NCBI GenBank assembly: GCA_017354895.1
Contig: CP071493.1
Span: 4,960,001 to 5,024,000 of the forward strand
DNA: 64,000 nt
Direction of reading: 5' to 3'
DNA from: Podospora comata
Lineage: Eukaryota > Ascomycota > Sordariomycetes > Sordariales > Podosporaceae
Position 1 is the stretch's first letter. Every line of letters starts with the position of its first letter. The position numbers and the translations under genes are program-made. This document shows, piece by piece, positions 11,818 through 23,700 of this stretch. Under the pieces are notes generated by a model that saw only the letters and a list, made by a program, of their open reading frames with translations, was not told where the DNA came from and ran no database searches.

Positions 11818-14292
11818 GCTTGGACACACGCTGAGGGCCTGCCTTTATGCCGTGCTGTGCTGGCGCTCGTTTGTTCCGTCTTTCTATTGCTCGGCTTAGA
11901 GCCAGACCAAGACCCTTGAGATTTTGATCCTCAATAATTCTGCGCGGTGATCATAGTATGACGTCGGTAAAATTATGTCGATATTAACTGCTAGCGAGCT
12001 GGCAGTGCGACTTCTACACAGGTCTGAAGTCGACGGCAACAAAGATATGGCGAGTAATTAATTTTAGTAGGAGGGCTTGAGTCGAGTTCGGCCCGCTTGA
12101 GCGCTCGTTCGGGGGCGGGGTGACAGATGTCGGCGGCCTCACTAAATCAGATCGCGAGTTCAGACCGGGGCTTGTAGGCAAAGAAACTCGGAGGAGACTG
12201 TCATGCTATTCGCCCAAGTTGTTGCAAGGTGGGATCGGGCTGGAGGTCGTAAAAAAGGAGCAGAGATGAAGGAAGGGAGAACTCTTGAAGTGGCGCTCGT
12301 CAAGGAGTGGAATGGCTACAAAGCGGAGCCGGGCGACTGTTTGTAAATATGAAGAAAAATCTATGTTCAAACGCTCTCAGGATGACAGCAGTCAAAATTT
12401 TTGGAGACCTGGGCCTGCGGAAAACGATGAGGCAAAGATGGGCAGGGAGGAATGCATTGTGACCCAGTCGAGGTCGCAATAAGCCGTCTTTGCCGCGACA
12501 GGAGCCCCCCTCCTTACCACGCTGTAAGTGGTAAAGGTGACGCCCGGGTCGTCAAAAAGGCGGGGCTGAAGGCTGTTACGCTGTGACAGGTTCTGTATGC
12601 ATTCATTAGGGGTCTCGGACAGTCGGACCACAGCAAATCAACGGCAGTGTGTCTTCCCCACCATGTTGTTGTCTACCTACCCTTTACAATCTCAGGTCAT
12701 CTCGACCAGCGACCGCGAGAAGAGGCTGAGCGCTGAGATCTCAACGGCGGGATGAAAGTATCCGGAGAGGCCCCATTCTAACGGCGCCCATCCTCCAGAC
12801 CCGTTCGCTTGATCCCAGCATTAGAAGACCCCGCTAAGGTCCGCCACCAGGGCATTTTCCACCTCGCTGAGCTCCTGTGCTGAGATGAGGAAACTATGAA
12901 ACAGCGATGCTTGTCGCCAAGTTGATTGAGAACAGTGCTATTTCTTGAGTGGTGAGGTTGGTTGCAACTCTGTGCAGGCAAAGCAATCAAGTATTAAGCA
13001 GGAGACCGGGGAGGTACGTGTATCGAACCCATCAACTACTCTTATAAACATGGTATATATGTATGGCTCTGCTGCTCGATAACCTGGTCAATGTTTTGAA
13101 CTCCAGACGCGGAGTCGGGTTAATTTTCCTACGGAGTATTCTGCGCCTTTGCATAGGCTGACCGCAGATCTGTCAATGTGTTATCGAATGTTATCGTAAC
13201 ACATAACACTCTGCGGCGGTTAAGTTGTCAGAGTGGCGAGCATGTTGCCAGGCCCATTGGCCACATCACTAAGGAGCACAGCAATGAGATTAAGTACACC
13301 GCAGGAGAGCCTGTGGAACTTCTTTGGCTCGGATCTTCTACTGCTTGACTGGCTCACTGGATAGGATGATATCAACCGCCGTACATGAATTCGACCCTCG
13401 CCCGTGACCAGTGACGACATCGACATTCTAAGCCTGGGCCCAGAACATCAACAACACATTCTCCGGCATGGCGTTGAGGCTTCGAGAACGCAAAGTTCTT
13501 TGTCTTTTCCGCCTGACATCCGAGATTGTTTTTAAAGGTGCCGGGGTAGGTGTTTCAGAAGCTGTTGAGCTTGTCACCAGCAAGCTTTGGTAACATCCGT
13601 GCTACCTTGCAAGGTTCGCTCACCTAGGTGAGGCAAAGGTTTAGCGCCATTATTCGAAGGCTCTTGACGATGATCGAGTACGGCGAAGATGCCTCGTGGC
13701 CAATGCTTGTCATTTGTGCCATTGAATGAAAGGAGACATGTTGAGCTCGAGCTTGTAATTGGACTTCGGGACTCCAAAGGGGCAATCAACACAAGAGTTA
13801 CAAGACTTTGGTTGGACGAATTAGGACCCAAAGCCGCCCTGGGTTGGCTGTGCCTCTTCTGCAGAAGAGAAGGGAGTTGCCGCGGTCGTCCCGGCCCCAT
13901 TTGGCCTGCTGCTACCCTCCGTCAGCCGCAACGATCGGTCGCCCGGTTGCCTCCGTGGATGAGTGAAGGGTTGAAGATCTCATGTTGAGTGAGTTGAAAG
14001 AAAAGTGGGCAGCTGGCGTCTACTGACCACCGAACTTCTTTGCCAAGACTCCGAAGACAGAACAGCTGGTCCGGGCTTCAGAGAAACAATTCTGCCACTT
14101 CTTGCCGCCTTGGATTGACCTCATCCATGAGCCAGCATCATAGAGAGCCTCCAAGCGTCTCATACGGAACCTTATAAGTCGAGGTCGTCAACGTCACTTT
14201 CCCCGTCAATATATACGGGTTTTACCATTTTTTCTTGCACATTCCGACTCTTGAGCCACTATTCCGCGAAGCTTTTTGATTCAACCTTCAAG
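11818..14292. other. Gene-free interval between divergent CHS4 and CBP4
   Basis: This 2.5 kb stretch has no supported coding region or RNA gene. It presumably contains two promoters and their leaders. Scattered open frames have no family resemblance or splice continuity. Confidence 0.4.
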
Positions 14293-14798
14293 ATGGGCAA
14301 GGTCAACTGGTGGCTATGGACCAAAATGCTTGTGGCGTAAGCTATTACTTACCTTCGTAAAAGTAGAAGACGACTGACAAACTTTAATAGCGGAGGGGGT
14401 GTTATTTGGGGTGGTCCAGCTCTTGTTAGATATCTTCAACCGACAGACGAAGAGCTCTTCCAGAAGTACAACCCGGAGCTTCAAAAGCGCAGCTTGGAGA
14501 GGAGGTATGAACGTGAGAAGGAGTTTGACGACTTTGTGGTCAAGCTGAAGGAGCAGGCGAAATCCGATAAGCCGAGTAAGCAATGGCTCATTTCTCCGTG
14601 TGCAGGTAGGAAGCTCATATGGTGTGTTCTGTAGTTTGGATTCTTCAAGCGGAGGAAGAGAAGGCCAATGCCACCAACATGGCTAGACAGCAGAAGCTCG
14701 CTGAAAGTTTAAGACTTGCCGAGGAAGTCAAGGCAAGAAGAGAGGCCATGAGAAAAGAGGCAGGACTGCCAGTGGATTCGGGCAAGCAAGGCAAGTAA
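14293..14798 (+). CDS. CBP4: Cytochrome bc1 complex assembly factor CBP4
   Basis: Exons 14293-14336, 14391-14575 and 14635-14798 give 130 residues. The N-terminus [18 protein letters not shown] is a short membrane segment followed by [20 protein letters not shown] and [14 protein letters not shown], the hallmark of CBP4. The remainder is a charged helix ([20 protein letters not shown], then [14 protein letters not shown]). In yeast, CBP4 is an inner-membrane protein needed to stabilise newly made cytochrome b during assembly of respiratory complex III. The first splice falls inside the membrane segment and restores AGGGVIWGG. Introns of 54 and 59 nt have GTAAGC donors. Confidence 0.95.
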
Positions 14799-15467
14799 AA
14801 CACACGCAACAAACTCACCTCAGCTGTGGCCGAAAGGATGGTCCTTGTATAGTACTTGTACATGTATAGAAAGGGTATTGCATGGAGAGGCGTCTGGGCA
14901 GTTAGTTTTCTGGTATCTCACATTCGGCGCAAATTATTACATTGACTCGCGGGTATTGGCTATTCGTAGTATTACATACACAGCTCTTCTCATGAATTTT
15001 GAAATGTCTGCCAGTGGCTGGTGATCGTGTCTCATCATCCGATCTTGCTCCTGCAACGCTTCGGCTCGGTCAGCGGGTGGTGAGGGTCAGGTCAATAAGC
15101 TCAGAAGTGGGGTAAAAGTTATTGCGGGAGCGAAAAATTCGGGCAGGGCCTGGCGCACACAATTTCTCCAACCACCGACGCCGCTACGAGGATAGAGACT
15201 TTGCGAGCTTATCACGATACCCCCGGAGATTCCACGGACCCGAAAATCATCGATTGAAAGAGTACGTTCTCCTGGTTGATTTTCGAGTGGAAAATCGCCC
15301 AGAATGGCGGTGCTAGAGGGCTGTCAGGGTGCATCTCTGCAGCTTTTGTGTGCCGCCCAACCCCAAAACCCTCGCCCAGACTGACTGGATCAATTATAGC
15401 TCGACATCACCGAGTCTCTTCTGACAATCTCTCGTTTTCTCCACCACCACTTTTCTCGATAGACAAC
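14799..15467. other. CBP4 3' flank and EGD1 promoter
   Basis: No coding region is supported here. The right part should contain the EGD1 promoter and leader, ending in pyrimidine-rich sequence with CTCGTTTTCTCC just before the start codon. Confidence 0.4.
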
Positions 15468-16161
15468 ATGGCGGATGTTCAGGAACGCCTCAAGAAGCTC
15501 GGTGCTTCCGCTCGTATCGGTATGTTGGATTGTCCCTCCGTCCCTCCCTCATTGTCAAAATGAGTCGTCACCCCGCACTTGGACCGATCGGCTAACCCAC
15601 CTTTCCTTGACAGGGTATGTTTAGATGCGAATTCTTCCATTCTGTCGACGACAACAACAACGATGACGAAGTCGATTCTAACATGTATCTGTGACGAATA
15701 GTGGCAAGGGTACTCCCCGGAGAAAGGTCAAGCGTGCGCCTGCCCGCTCCGCCGGTGATGACAAGAAGCTCCAGGCTTCTCTCAAGAAGCTCAATGTCCA
15801 GCCCATCCAGGCCATTGAGGAGGTGAACATGTTCAAGAGCGACGGCAACGTCATCCACTTCGCCGCTCCCAAGGGTTCGTCACTCCGATACCAGATAATG
15901 GGAAGGGATATGAGGTACTAACTGGCAATAGTTCATGCCGCCGTCCCCGCTAACACCTTCGCCATCTACGGCAACGGTGAGGACAAGGAGCTGACTGAGC
16001 TCGTTCCCGGGATCCTTAACCAGCTCGGCCCCGACTCTCTCGCCTCCCTCCGCAAGCTCGCCGAGAGCTACCAGAACCTGCAGAAGGGCGAGAAGGCTGA
16101 CGAGGAGGATGATATCCCCGACCTCGTTGCTGGCGAGAACTTCGAGAACAAGGTCGAGTAA
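15468..16161 (+). CDS. EGD1: Nascent polypeptide-associated complex subunit beta (EGD1), with a 1-nt exon
   Basis: The protein has 151 residues: [40 protein letters not shown], the NAC domain ([40 protein letters not shown]), and an acidic C-terminus ([17 protein letters not shown]). It pairs with NAC alpha at the ribosome exit and contacts nascent chains. Exons are 15468-15519, a single G at 15614, 15702-15874 and 15932-16161. The one-nucleotide exon is needed. Joining 15519 directly to 15702 breaks the frame, while inserting the G gives [11 protein letters not shown], the motif also present in human BTF3. The two flanking introns (94 and 87 nt) each have a GTATGT donor, a CTAAC branch site and an AG acceptor. 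The alternative description is recursive splicing of one 182 nt intron. Confidence 0.93.
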
Positions 16162-16561
16162 GATGTTGTCGATACCAAAATCTAAAAACCTTACTACGAA
16201 ATTCTGGTCATCCTGCCTTGTCCCCACCCCAGGTTTATGATGAGGAATAGGGAAGTGATTTTGCGCTTGCGATAATGGATGGCGGCGTCTATGGTTCTTC
16301 GTTGCATTCAGGCCCCAAACTCAAAGAAAGTTTCGGCCAAGGGAGGGATAAAATCAAAGAAATGGACATTTGACGGTCCCCCCAAACACTCGAGTTCCAA
16401 TACGGCAGAAACAATGGGACTGTGTAAAGCAGTAGGGTGAAGTGATGGTGGTGCCGTGTTTGGTAGTATGCCATGGAGTAGCTCACTTAGCTAGACTGGT
16501 ACACGCAATAGTATCTCGCCTGAAGTTAACGAAATGGGACTTTGCGTAAGTTCTCTTAAGA
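16162..16561. other. Convergent 3' flanks of EGD1 and TAD1
   Basis: This is a short intergenic stretch between two genes that end facing each other. No feature is recognised. Confidence 0.5.
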
Positions 16562-17959
16562 TTATAGGCGAAACCCACCGTCCCCTGTGTTCCTCACCCA
16601 GCCCTTTAAAGCTTCCCCTCTGACCTCCTCCTTGACCTTCCTCCTAGATTGCAACAACTCACTTTCCTCTTTTACCTCATCATACGTCCCTCTTTTCAGC
16701 TCTTTGAGGAGCTCCCCTTCCGGGCCATGAAGACCCTCCGCCACCTCCACAGCCAAACGCCACATCTTCATGCGGGAGACCGCACTCGCACCCTTGATAT
16801 CAAATGCTTTCCGGCCTTGAAGTACTCCTCCTATTATCCCCTCTTCCACCTCCTTGTTGTAAGTCCAACAAACAGCCAGATTGGAGGGTGAGATCTTATC
16901 ACTTCTTGCCGTCACCGTCCGCTTGGAGTAGTCAAACTCATGTTGAGTTGTCTCAATTTTGAATGGTGACGTCTTGTAACCGTCAGCCCAGGTCGGGGGT
17001 TTGGTTGTAAGGCAGGACATCCTTCCCGGCGGGGAGGAGTCAAAGTCGAAGCCGTAACATCTTGTACAGCCCGTCTCTGAGTATTGCGACTCTGAGAGGA
17101 CTAAGGAAGTCAAGTAGACGTTCTTGGGGGAGATGAGGAGGGAGGTGAGGGAGGATAGGAGTGAGGTGCATTGCTTGAGGGCGATTTTGTCGGAGCAGGA
17201 TTTGGAGTTTGTGGGGGGTGCGTCCGGGCGGGAGGGTTTGCGGCGGACGATGCCTAGGTGGGAGAAGTAGCCTCTTCCGAGGAGTTGACCGTCTGGTTGT
17301 TCGGAAAGGAGGATTGGTGATGACCAGGGGGTTGAGTCGGGTTGGGAGGCCATGGTTAGTTCCATGGAGCTATCGCCGCCTAGGTTTGGGTTGTTAGTTG
17401 AGACGGTGAAGGGGACAGGGGGAACGGACAGGGTGCTTCGGAGCAGTACATGTGGAGGGATACATCTGGGCGCCAAATGAATGGTGGGAGTGATGAAGAG
17501 GAGGTCCGGCAGAGGAAATCTGATGTGAAGGTGCTGTCTAGAGTGAGGCGTTTGCACTCATCGAGGATGAAGCGGTTGAACGCGCGGAGAGCGAGGACCT
17601 CAGCGTGCCAATCGTGAATGGCTACGCCGTTGGCTTGGGGGAGCTTGGAAGCTGGGAGGCATTTCATGCCGGTTCTGGGTCCGTGTTAGTGAGGCAAGGG
17701 TACGATTCGGGACCAAAGTAGAGAGCTTACGCCAGGGCTACACATTTCAGAAACGCTGGGCCTTGAACAAAGACATGGGAATCAGATATCTGGTATAACC
17801 ACGAAGAGATATGTGAATGAAGCAACCTTTGGCAACGATGCCGCTCAGGGGCACCCATTCATGAAGGCCATTGCCACGGACAGTTGGCTTCCTCTTGGCT
17901 GGGAGCTTTTTGAACTCTGAGAGAACAACATTGGCCACTTCGTCTGCTGTTACTGCCAT
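16562..17959 (-). CDS. TAD1: tRNA-specific adenosine deaminase (TAD1/ADAT1 family)
   Basis: Exons 17827-17959, 17731-17761, 17430-17674 and 16562-17379 encode 408 residues. The enzyme family converts adenosine 37 of tRNA-Ala to inosine. The zinc site is visible: His78 and catalytic Glu80 in HDWHAEVLALRAFNRF, Cys137 in SEAPCGDSSME and Cys198 in SKSCSDKIA. AFLKCVALATGMKCLPASKL is assembled from three exons and matches the family, which fixes the splices. Introns 1 and 3 use unusual donors (GTTGCT and GTCCGT). Exon 2 is only 31 nt. It lies divergent to eL24 across a 502 bp region that carries a telobox. The sense strand is G-rich toward the 3' end, as in several neighbouring genes. Confidence 0.92.
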
Positions 17960-18461
17960 CTCCTTTTCTCGGATTTCTCAGCTTATGGGAAATTTCACGG
18001 GTCATGATGACAGTGGTAAGAATCCAGGATGATAGTTGTGTTGTGAGGTGAATTCCAAACGGGGTTAGGGTTGAAATGTACACTATGAGAAGCAGGCCAT
18101 CACAAGACAGGCACCGAGCGCTTGAATGTGAAATAATCATTCCTAGCAGAGGCTGACATACATGAAGATCCTAGCGAGAGCCTTTCAACATCCCTCCACG
18201 CGTAACCAGTTGGTCCTTCAGCTTGCCGTCGTGCTTTCACATCTCCAAGTTGGAGCCCCACTGCAGGCCAAGACACACAAAGAGAACCGGTCGTCACCCG
18301 CCAAGATTCAAAAGGCGGGTCTTGCTGGTCTGTGCGCTCAACCTATCACAGTGCAGCCCTACCCGCACAACCTGCAAAGGAATTGGCAAAATCGACCTGG
18401 GAATTTGAACCTCAGAGGAAGCAACCCCGACAACGACAATCTTCGACAACCAGCCGCCAAA
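17960..18461. promoter_or_regulatory. Divergent promoter of TAD1 and eL24 with a telobox
   Basis: The octamer TTAGGGTT lies at 18065-18072, inside GGGGTTAGGGTTG. Telobox-like sites are known upstream of ribosomal protein and translation genes in several fungi. Here the site sits about 390 bp before the eL24 start codon and about 105 bp before the TAD1 start. Its use by either gene is inferred. Confidence 0.45.
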
Positions 18462-19335
18462 ATGCGCACCTACGAGGATACCTTCTCCGGCGCCCGGATC
18501 TACCCTGGCAAGGTACGAAATGATTGATTCCCGCGATTTCGAACGATGGCGACTTTCCCCCAGACTCCTCCGACTCGACACGGCATGATAATTAGCAAGC
18601 TGGGTACAGAGCAGACGCCATGACGCGACCGACGACACGAGGAGTTTGGGGGGGAGATACTCGTCGACTTTCCGTTTGAACGAGGTGGAAATACTTGGAA
18701 TATGAAGCACAAAGGCTAACGCTGGCTCTTCTCTGCAACAGGGCAAGCTGTACGTCCGTGGCGACAGTAAGATCTTCCGTTTCCAAAACGGCAAATCCGA
18801 GTCCCTTTTCCTCCAGCGCAAGAACCCTCGCCGCATCGCCTGGACTGTCCTCTACCGCAGACAACACAAGAAGGGTATCTCTGAGGTACGACCCCTCCAT
18901 TCCCTCTCCAAGCTTCGGCTCTCCACAAGCATACACCGATCGATCCACCTACGCTGGGATAGCTCGTGGGGATTCTATATGAATACAGGACGATGAGGAC
19001 ATGCAGAAGGAGGATGGCTATCGAGCAAGACAACGGCATGCTGACACCCCTTACAGGAGGTTGCCAAGAAGCGTACTCGCCGCACCGTCAAGTCCCAGCG
19101 TGCCATCGTTGGTGCTACCCTCGATGTGATCAAGGAGCGCCGCTCCATGCGCCCCGAGGCCCGCTCTGCTGCTCGCGCTCAGGCCATTAAGGAGGCCAAG
19201 GAGAAGAAGGCTGCTTCCGCCGCCGCTAAGAAGTCTGAGAAGGCCAAGGCTGCTGCCAACGCCTCCAAGGGCCGTATCGTCGGCAAGCAGGGTGCTAAGG
19301 GTGCGCAGTCCAAGCCTGCCATCCACAGCCGCTAA
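18462..19335 (+). CDS. RPL24: 60S ribosomal protein eL24
   Basis: Exons 18462-18512, 18742-18885 and 19057-19335 give 157 residues. [20 protein letters not shown], then [20 protein letters not shown] and [20 protein letters not shown], is the eL24 fold. The C-terminus is a long Lys/Ala-rich helix ending PAIHSR. eL24 sits on the subunit interface of the large ribosomal subunit. The introns (229 and 171 nt) are longer than most in this window, a common trait of ribosomal protein genes. Codons end mainly in C throughout, unlike the skewed neighbours, which suggests high expression. I looked for C/D-box snoRNAs in the introns and found none convincing. Confidence 0.97.
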
Positions 19336-20181
19336 GGGGTTACATCTCTGGGTTGGTTGCATTTAGGTCTGGGGTGAAGATGATATTCTATCTTGGGCAA
19401 ACACAACAAGGGAGAATAGACGAATGGTATCTTCACAACCATCGCACAAAACGGTCTTGCCTGTGACCGGAGGGAAACGCGGAGTCGGTCGGTCGGTACT
19501 CGGTTTTTTCATTATGCCTGCTCTCTCAAACCTCTCCACAGGGAGGGTTCTTTACTCTTTTTTTGATGAATGGACAAGTCACAAGAAAAGCTTGTTCCTT
19601 CTGAAAAAGCCACGGGGCCGGTTGTATGATTGGGTTCCTGCGTAACGGGTATGAAGACGATTTGCATGGGTAGCTCACAGAATGCCGACTTATGCATTGG
19701 TCTGACATGGGCCGCTTCGCGGGATATTTGAAGTGATTTTCTGTGTGTCGTGTTTTTGTTTCTCTTGTGAATACCACGGGCAGTGGTTTACCCAGTCCCC
19801 CAGCCATGTATAAATTCCCAAACTAAAGGCTTGTTACCACGAGGCACCAGATGACTCTTGGAACATGTCGCTCAACCTTGAGCATACTTGCCGTCATGAA
19901 TCTTTTATAATGTCGACTAACTGGGTACCATCACAGGTAGATCCATAAAGACCATGAGATTATGGGCCCGCAAAGCTTAGGTTGAGCCACACAGGATGGG
20001 CAATGATTGTTTTAGGGACTCTCTCATTCACGAAGGGTCATAAACTTCAGCCTGGAACATCGAAAGGGGTCTCAACATTTGAATGTGGGAATCCTTCTAA
20101 AATCTATAGTTTCAAACCCCACGGTGTTGTTCATAAAACCGACCATGTCCCCTTTTTCCATAATTGGGCTGGACAGCTACT
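19336..20181. other. Convergent 3' flanks of eL24 and peroxiredoxin
   Basis: This 0.85 kb interval lies between two genes that end toward each other. No coding or RNA gene is recognised. Confidence 0.5.
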
Positions 20182-20738
20182 TTAAAGCTTAGCAAGAACA
20201 CCCTCGGCGCCAGTGTTCTCGATGCTGCCTCTAACAGAATCGACCTCGGCGTAGGTGACCTTGCCGTGGTCAACAACGATGGCGTATCTCAGCGTGCGAT
20301 CACCCTGAGTCCAGCCGATGCTCTTGGAGAATTCCAGACCGGCGTCGGACATGAATAGCTATTTTCACCTGGTTAGCACCCCCTTTCTCTCATGTCACGA
20401 GGAGGAAGACATACAATAGAATCATCCTTGACACCGTTCGCCTTGCCCCAAGCGGCCATGACCCAGTGGTCGTTGGAGGCGATGAAGATGACCTGGTCGA
20501 CGCCCTTGGCCTTGAGGTCGTCCAACTTGGCGAGGTAGGAGGTCACGTGGGAGACCTGGCAGGTTGGGGTGAAGGCGCCGGGGACGGCGACGAGTACTAC
20601 TTTCTTGGAGGCGAATTCTTTGCTGGCGTCGTATTGGATGCCGATGCCGCAGGCGGTGACGTTGAGGTCGCCGGTGGGGGGGACGTAGGTGAATGTTACG
20701 TTGGGGGGGAAGAAGTCGCCTGCTTTGAGACCGGACAT
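20182..20738 (-). CDS. Peroxiredoxin of the PRX5/PMP20 type with C-terminal AKL
   Basis: Exons 20415-20738 and 20182-20358 encode 166 residues. The peroxidatic cysteine is Cys60 in VAVPGAFTPTCQVSHV, the PRX5-class active-site block. It is followed by VIFIASNDHWVMAAWGK and, after the intron, LFMSDAGLEFSKSIGWTQGD. The enzyme reduces hydrogen and alkyl peroxides with thiol donors. The protein ends GVLAKL, a likely type 1 peroxisomal targeting signal as in PMP20 proteins. Family members in other fungi include the allergen Asp f 3. The start MSGLKAGDFFP was chosen because upstream sequence in the same frame is low-complexity and unlike the family. The 56 nt intron uses a GTATGT donor. Confidence 0.93.
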
Positions 20739-23700
20739 TTTGATGGTTGAAAGGGGGTTGTGTTGTGGGGAGAAAACTTGATTTGGGATGGGATAGGTGA
20801 GTGGTGGTGGTTGATGTTGGGATGTTCGGGATGGTAAATAAATATGGGAGGTGGTGGTCAACGGGGGAGATGGTGGGGGTGAGTGAATATCAAATTGGAG
20901 GGGTAGGAACGAGGTGTTAGTATGGTGGGTACGGGAGTTGCTAGTTACTACTCTGTTTCTGCTACGTTCTAGAAGATGGGGATACAAATCTTCAGACGGG
21001 AGAGAGAGAGAGATACAGTTAAGGTGACACAAAACTTTTATATATGAGCCATGGTTTGGAATTATACCTCGCTGCTATGGCGGGAGACGGAAGTTTGCAT
21101 TATGATTGACTGAGCTCGCCGGTGTCCGCTTGCCTTCGGCATGCCCCCCTACCTGCTCCGCGCAGCTGTCACACATGTTAAGTCCGGCCTGTGTTGTAGA
21201 GAAATCGCGGGAAATATTGCGCAATCGGTGTGGAAGATGAGCACGAGTTTCAGGTGAGTGAAGATGGACACTTCCATACTCCTTGTTTGAAATGTTACTC
21301 TTCAACTCAATTTCTTGAAGGGGATATGTTGGAAAACATCAGATGAACTCCGGGTGCTCCCATACCTCTTCGGGGCGGAACTGGAGAGTTTTGATATTAT
21401 AGCCACCTAACCCCACCGAATCTGCCGGCGAGCTTTCTATTGTGCTAACAACCATTTCAACCATACCAAGTCGCCAAATCCCACAGCCGAAGTGATAGTA
21501 CGGTATTTCATGTAATATTCTACGGTTCACAATCTACAAATATCAGTCGGTCTCGCACAGATAGACTTTGCAGCGGGGGGCGGGGCATGCGGGGTGGTGG
21601 TGACGTCAATCGCCAATTGCCGTTCTCGGCCCCGGCTCCGGCCCGGATGCTGGTCGGCGGACCACAGACAGATTGGAATCCCTTTCCACTGAATCGAGCC
21701 GGGAGTTTGTATCCTTGATTGGGCCACCTTTACATCTGTTGGCCTATAGAACATATACACTACCCATGACCTTCCGGCCTTGCGTCTTGCGTAGCCATGT
21801 CTGTTATATCATCCGTTGGCATCAAGATGGTACCTGAAGCGCAATATCACCTCAGACGCTTTCAAATATATATGGTAGTTTGGCAATCTTGCCTGAATAG
21901 CTAGGTAGACTGCCCTTCTATTTCCCAGGTAAGTTGATCGGGTAAGACAATGAGCTGATACCCAGAAGGCTCCTCAGAGCAAACAGAAAGCGAGGAAGCG
22001 AGAGAGACCGGGCCAGTAGACTCTGGAAAGTTCTCAATCCTGGCAGTCCAAAAACCGGACCTCGACCAGCCGAAAGATCGCCAAAGTGAGCTTTTTGTAA
22101 GCATATGATAGATCACCTAGGCTAGAATCAAAAGAGCGAGCCAAGCTGTCATATGTGGCCGTTGCGTCTAGTCCGCCACTGAAGCTGCAAGACAGAGCTG
22201 TCAAGGAATGCCCTCTAAACACGTACAGTTAGAGAAGAGGTTCGGAAGTCAAGTAAGGGGAATTCTTGCGTTTGTCCAGAACTATCAACGTCCAACTGCA
22301 TTATGCTAGTTGCTATTCATCGGTTAGGACGAAGCTGTTACTTTGGGTTCAGTGACTATGTGAGACCACAGAAGGCAAACGGAAGAGGGACAATAGCATT
22401 ATTCTTGAACGTAGAAAGGTCTGTCTTCGAGGGATATCCTGAGGCCTCTGCTAAATTCATTGAGGCCTCGATTGGATGGCTGGACCTATTTTCAAAGGGT
22501 CCTGTTACAAAAGCAACGGCAATAGGTGAGGGGCAAGCTGCCGCCCACTTCGCAAAAGGTCCAGTCAGCCGAAAAAAAGCAAGTGTTGGATACAAAAATG
22601 ACAGACTTTGCTGCGGCCGAGAGAGGGTCTCGATGTTCGATACAATTGCTGCTCAGACATTCCAGTCCTGCAGCCACTATCACCCACCTGCTTCCTCTGG
22701 AAAGTAGGTGGTTGAAGCTGCGAGGGACGGGTCGACATCCGTACCAAAGCTTTGGTCTGGAGAATCTTCGTCAGATCAATTTGCGCTGACGGATGCCGGC
22801 AGTGCTAATGAGATGGGGACGAACAAGCGGGGTGGTTTCTCAGCCGTAATCTCCCCAAGGCACGCAAATTCAAAATACGGTTCAAAAATTGGTGGGAATT
22901 TTTAGAGGTCGGCGATCAACTCCAGCCACAACTGGCAGCTCAGATCTCGAGACGGGAGGATGGATCTTGCTGGCCGTTTGATCTCTAACTCTGATTGGAT
23001 CAAAACCCCACGACAAGACTTTGTGGAGCCGAACAGATCCATGATTTTCGACAGGGATGGCTTAGGCCCGAGCTTACGCTGAGAGCTTCCCCCCTGTCCA
23101 GAGACTGGGCAATCACTTCCCGAGTTGGACTGTGAAGAGTCAACTTCGACGCTTCTCGAGTGTCTCTGCAACTGAGATTTTTCTCTGCTGCATGACATTG
23201 GACCAACCAGAGTCAAAAATGCGATGCAATCACTGCATGAGAACGGGACGAGGCACGAGACAAGCGTCCTGTCAAGTCGGAACGAAACCACGATTTCCCT
23301 CTCCATCACAAGACTTCCTTGTTTGCATCATCTGCCAGCATCGCGAAGACCATCGGCCGTCATTTTCTCAGTGTTGCACCAATACTCTTGGCATCTAATT
23401 TTTCCAGCCTCGGGTTCGTATGTAAGAACCTAGCAAGAGCCAGCACGACTCCATACCAGTTGGCCATCCTCGACTTACACTAGGGACTGAGAAATTCTCT
23501 CTCAAGAGAGAGCACTTGAGACACATTCAAGTCGAGACCAAATTCGGCTCAGCCGTGTTCAATACAAGCCTCCTCTATTGTCTGAGATATCAGCCGGGAC
23601 TCGGCAGAGACGACCGGAGGCCCAGACAAGGCCCTCGATATAATTCTCAGGTTCCAATCGGGCGGGTTTCCAGGACGGAAACTGATCTTGACGTTGGTGT

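Noticed and set aside
13021-13045. tRNA B-box-like sequence TCGAACCC
   Set aside because: No A box, acceptor stem or cloverleaf could be drawn around it.
18513-19056. Possible snoRNA in the long introns of eL24
   Set aside because: No convincing C and D boxes with a closing stem were found in either intron.
22303-22707. Open frame of 134 codons in the large gap
   Set aside because: No resemblance to any family, no coherent splice chain and a shadow frame on the other strand. Not enough to call a gene.
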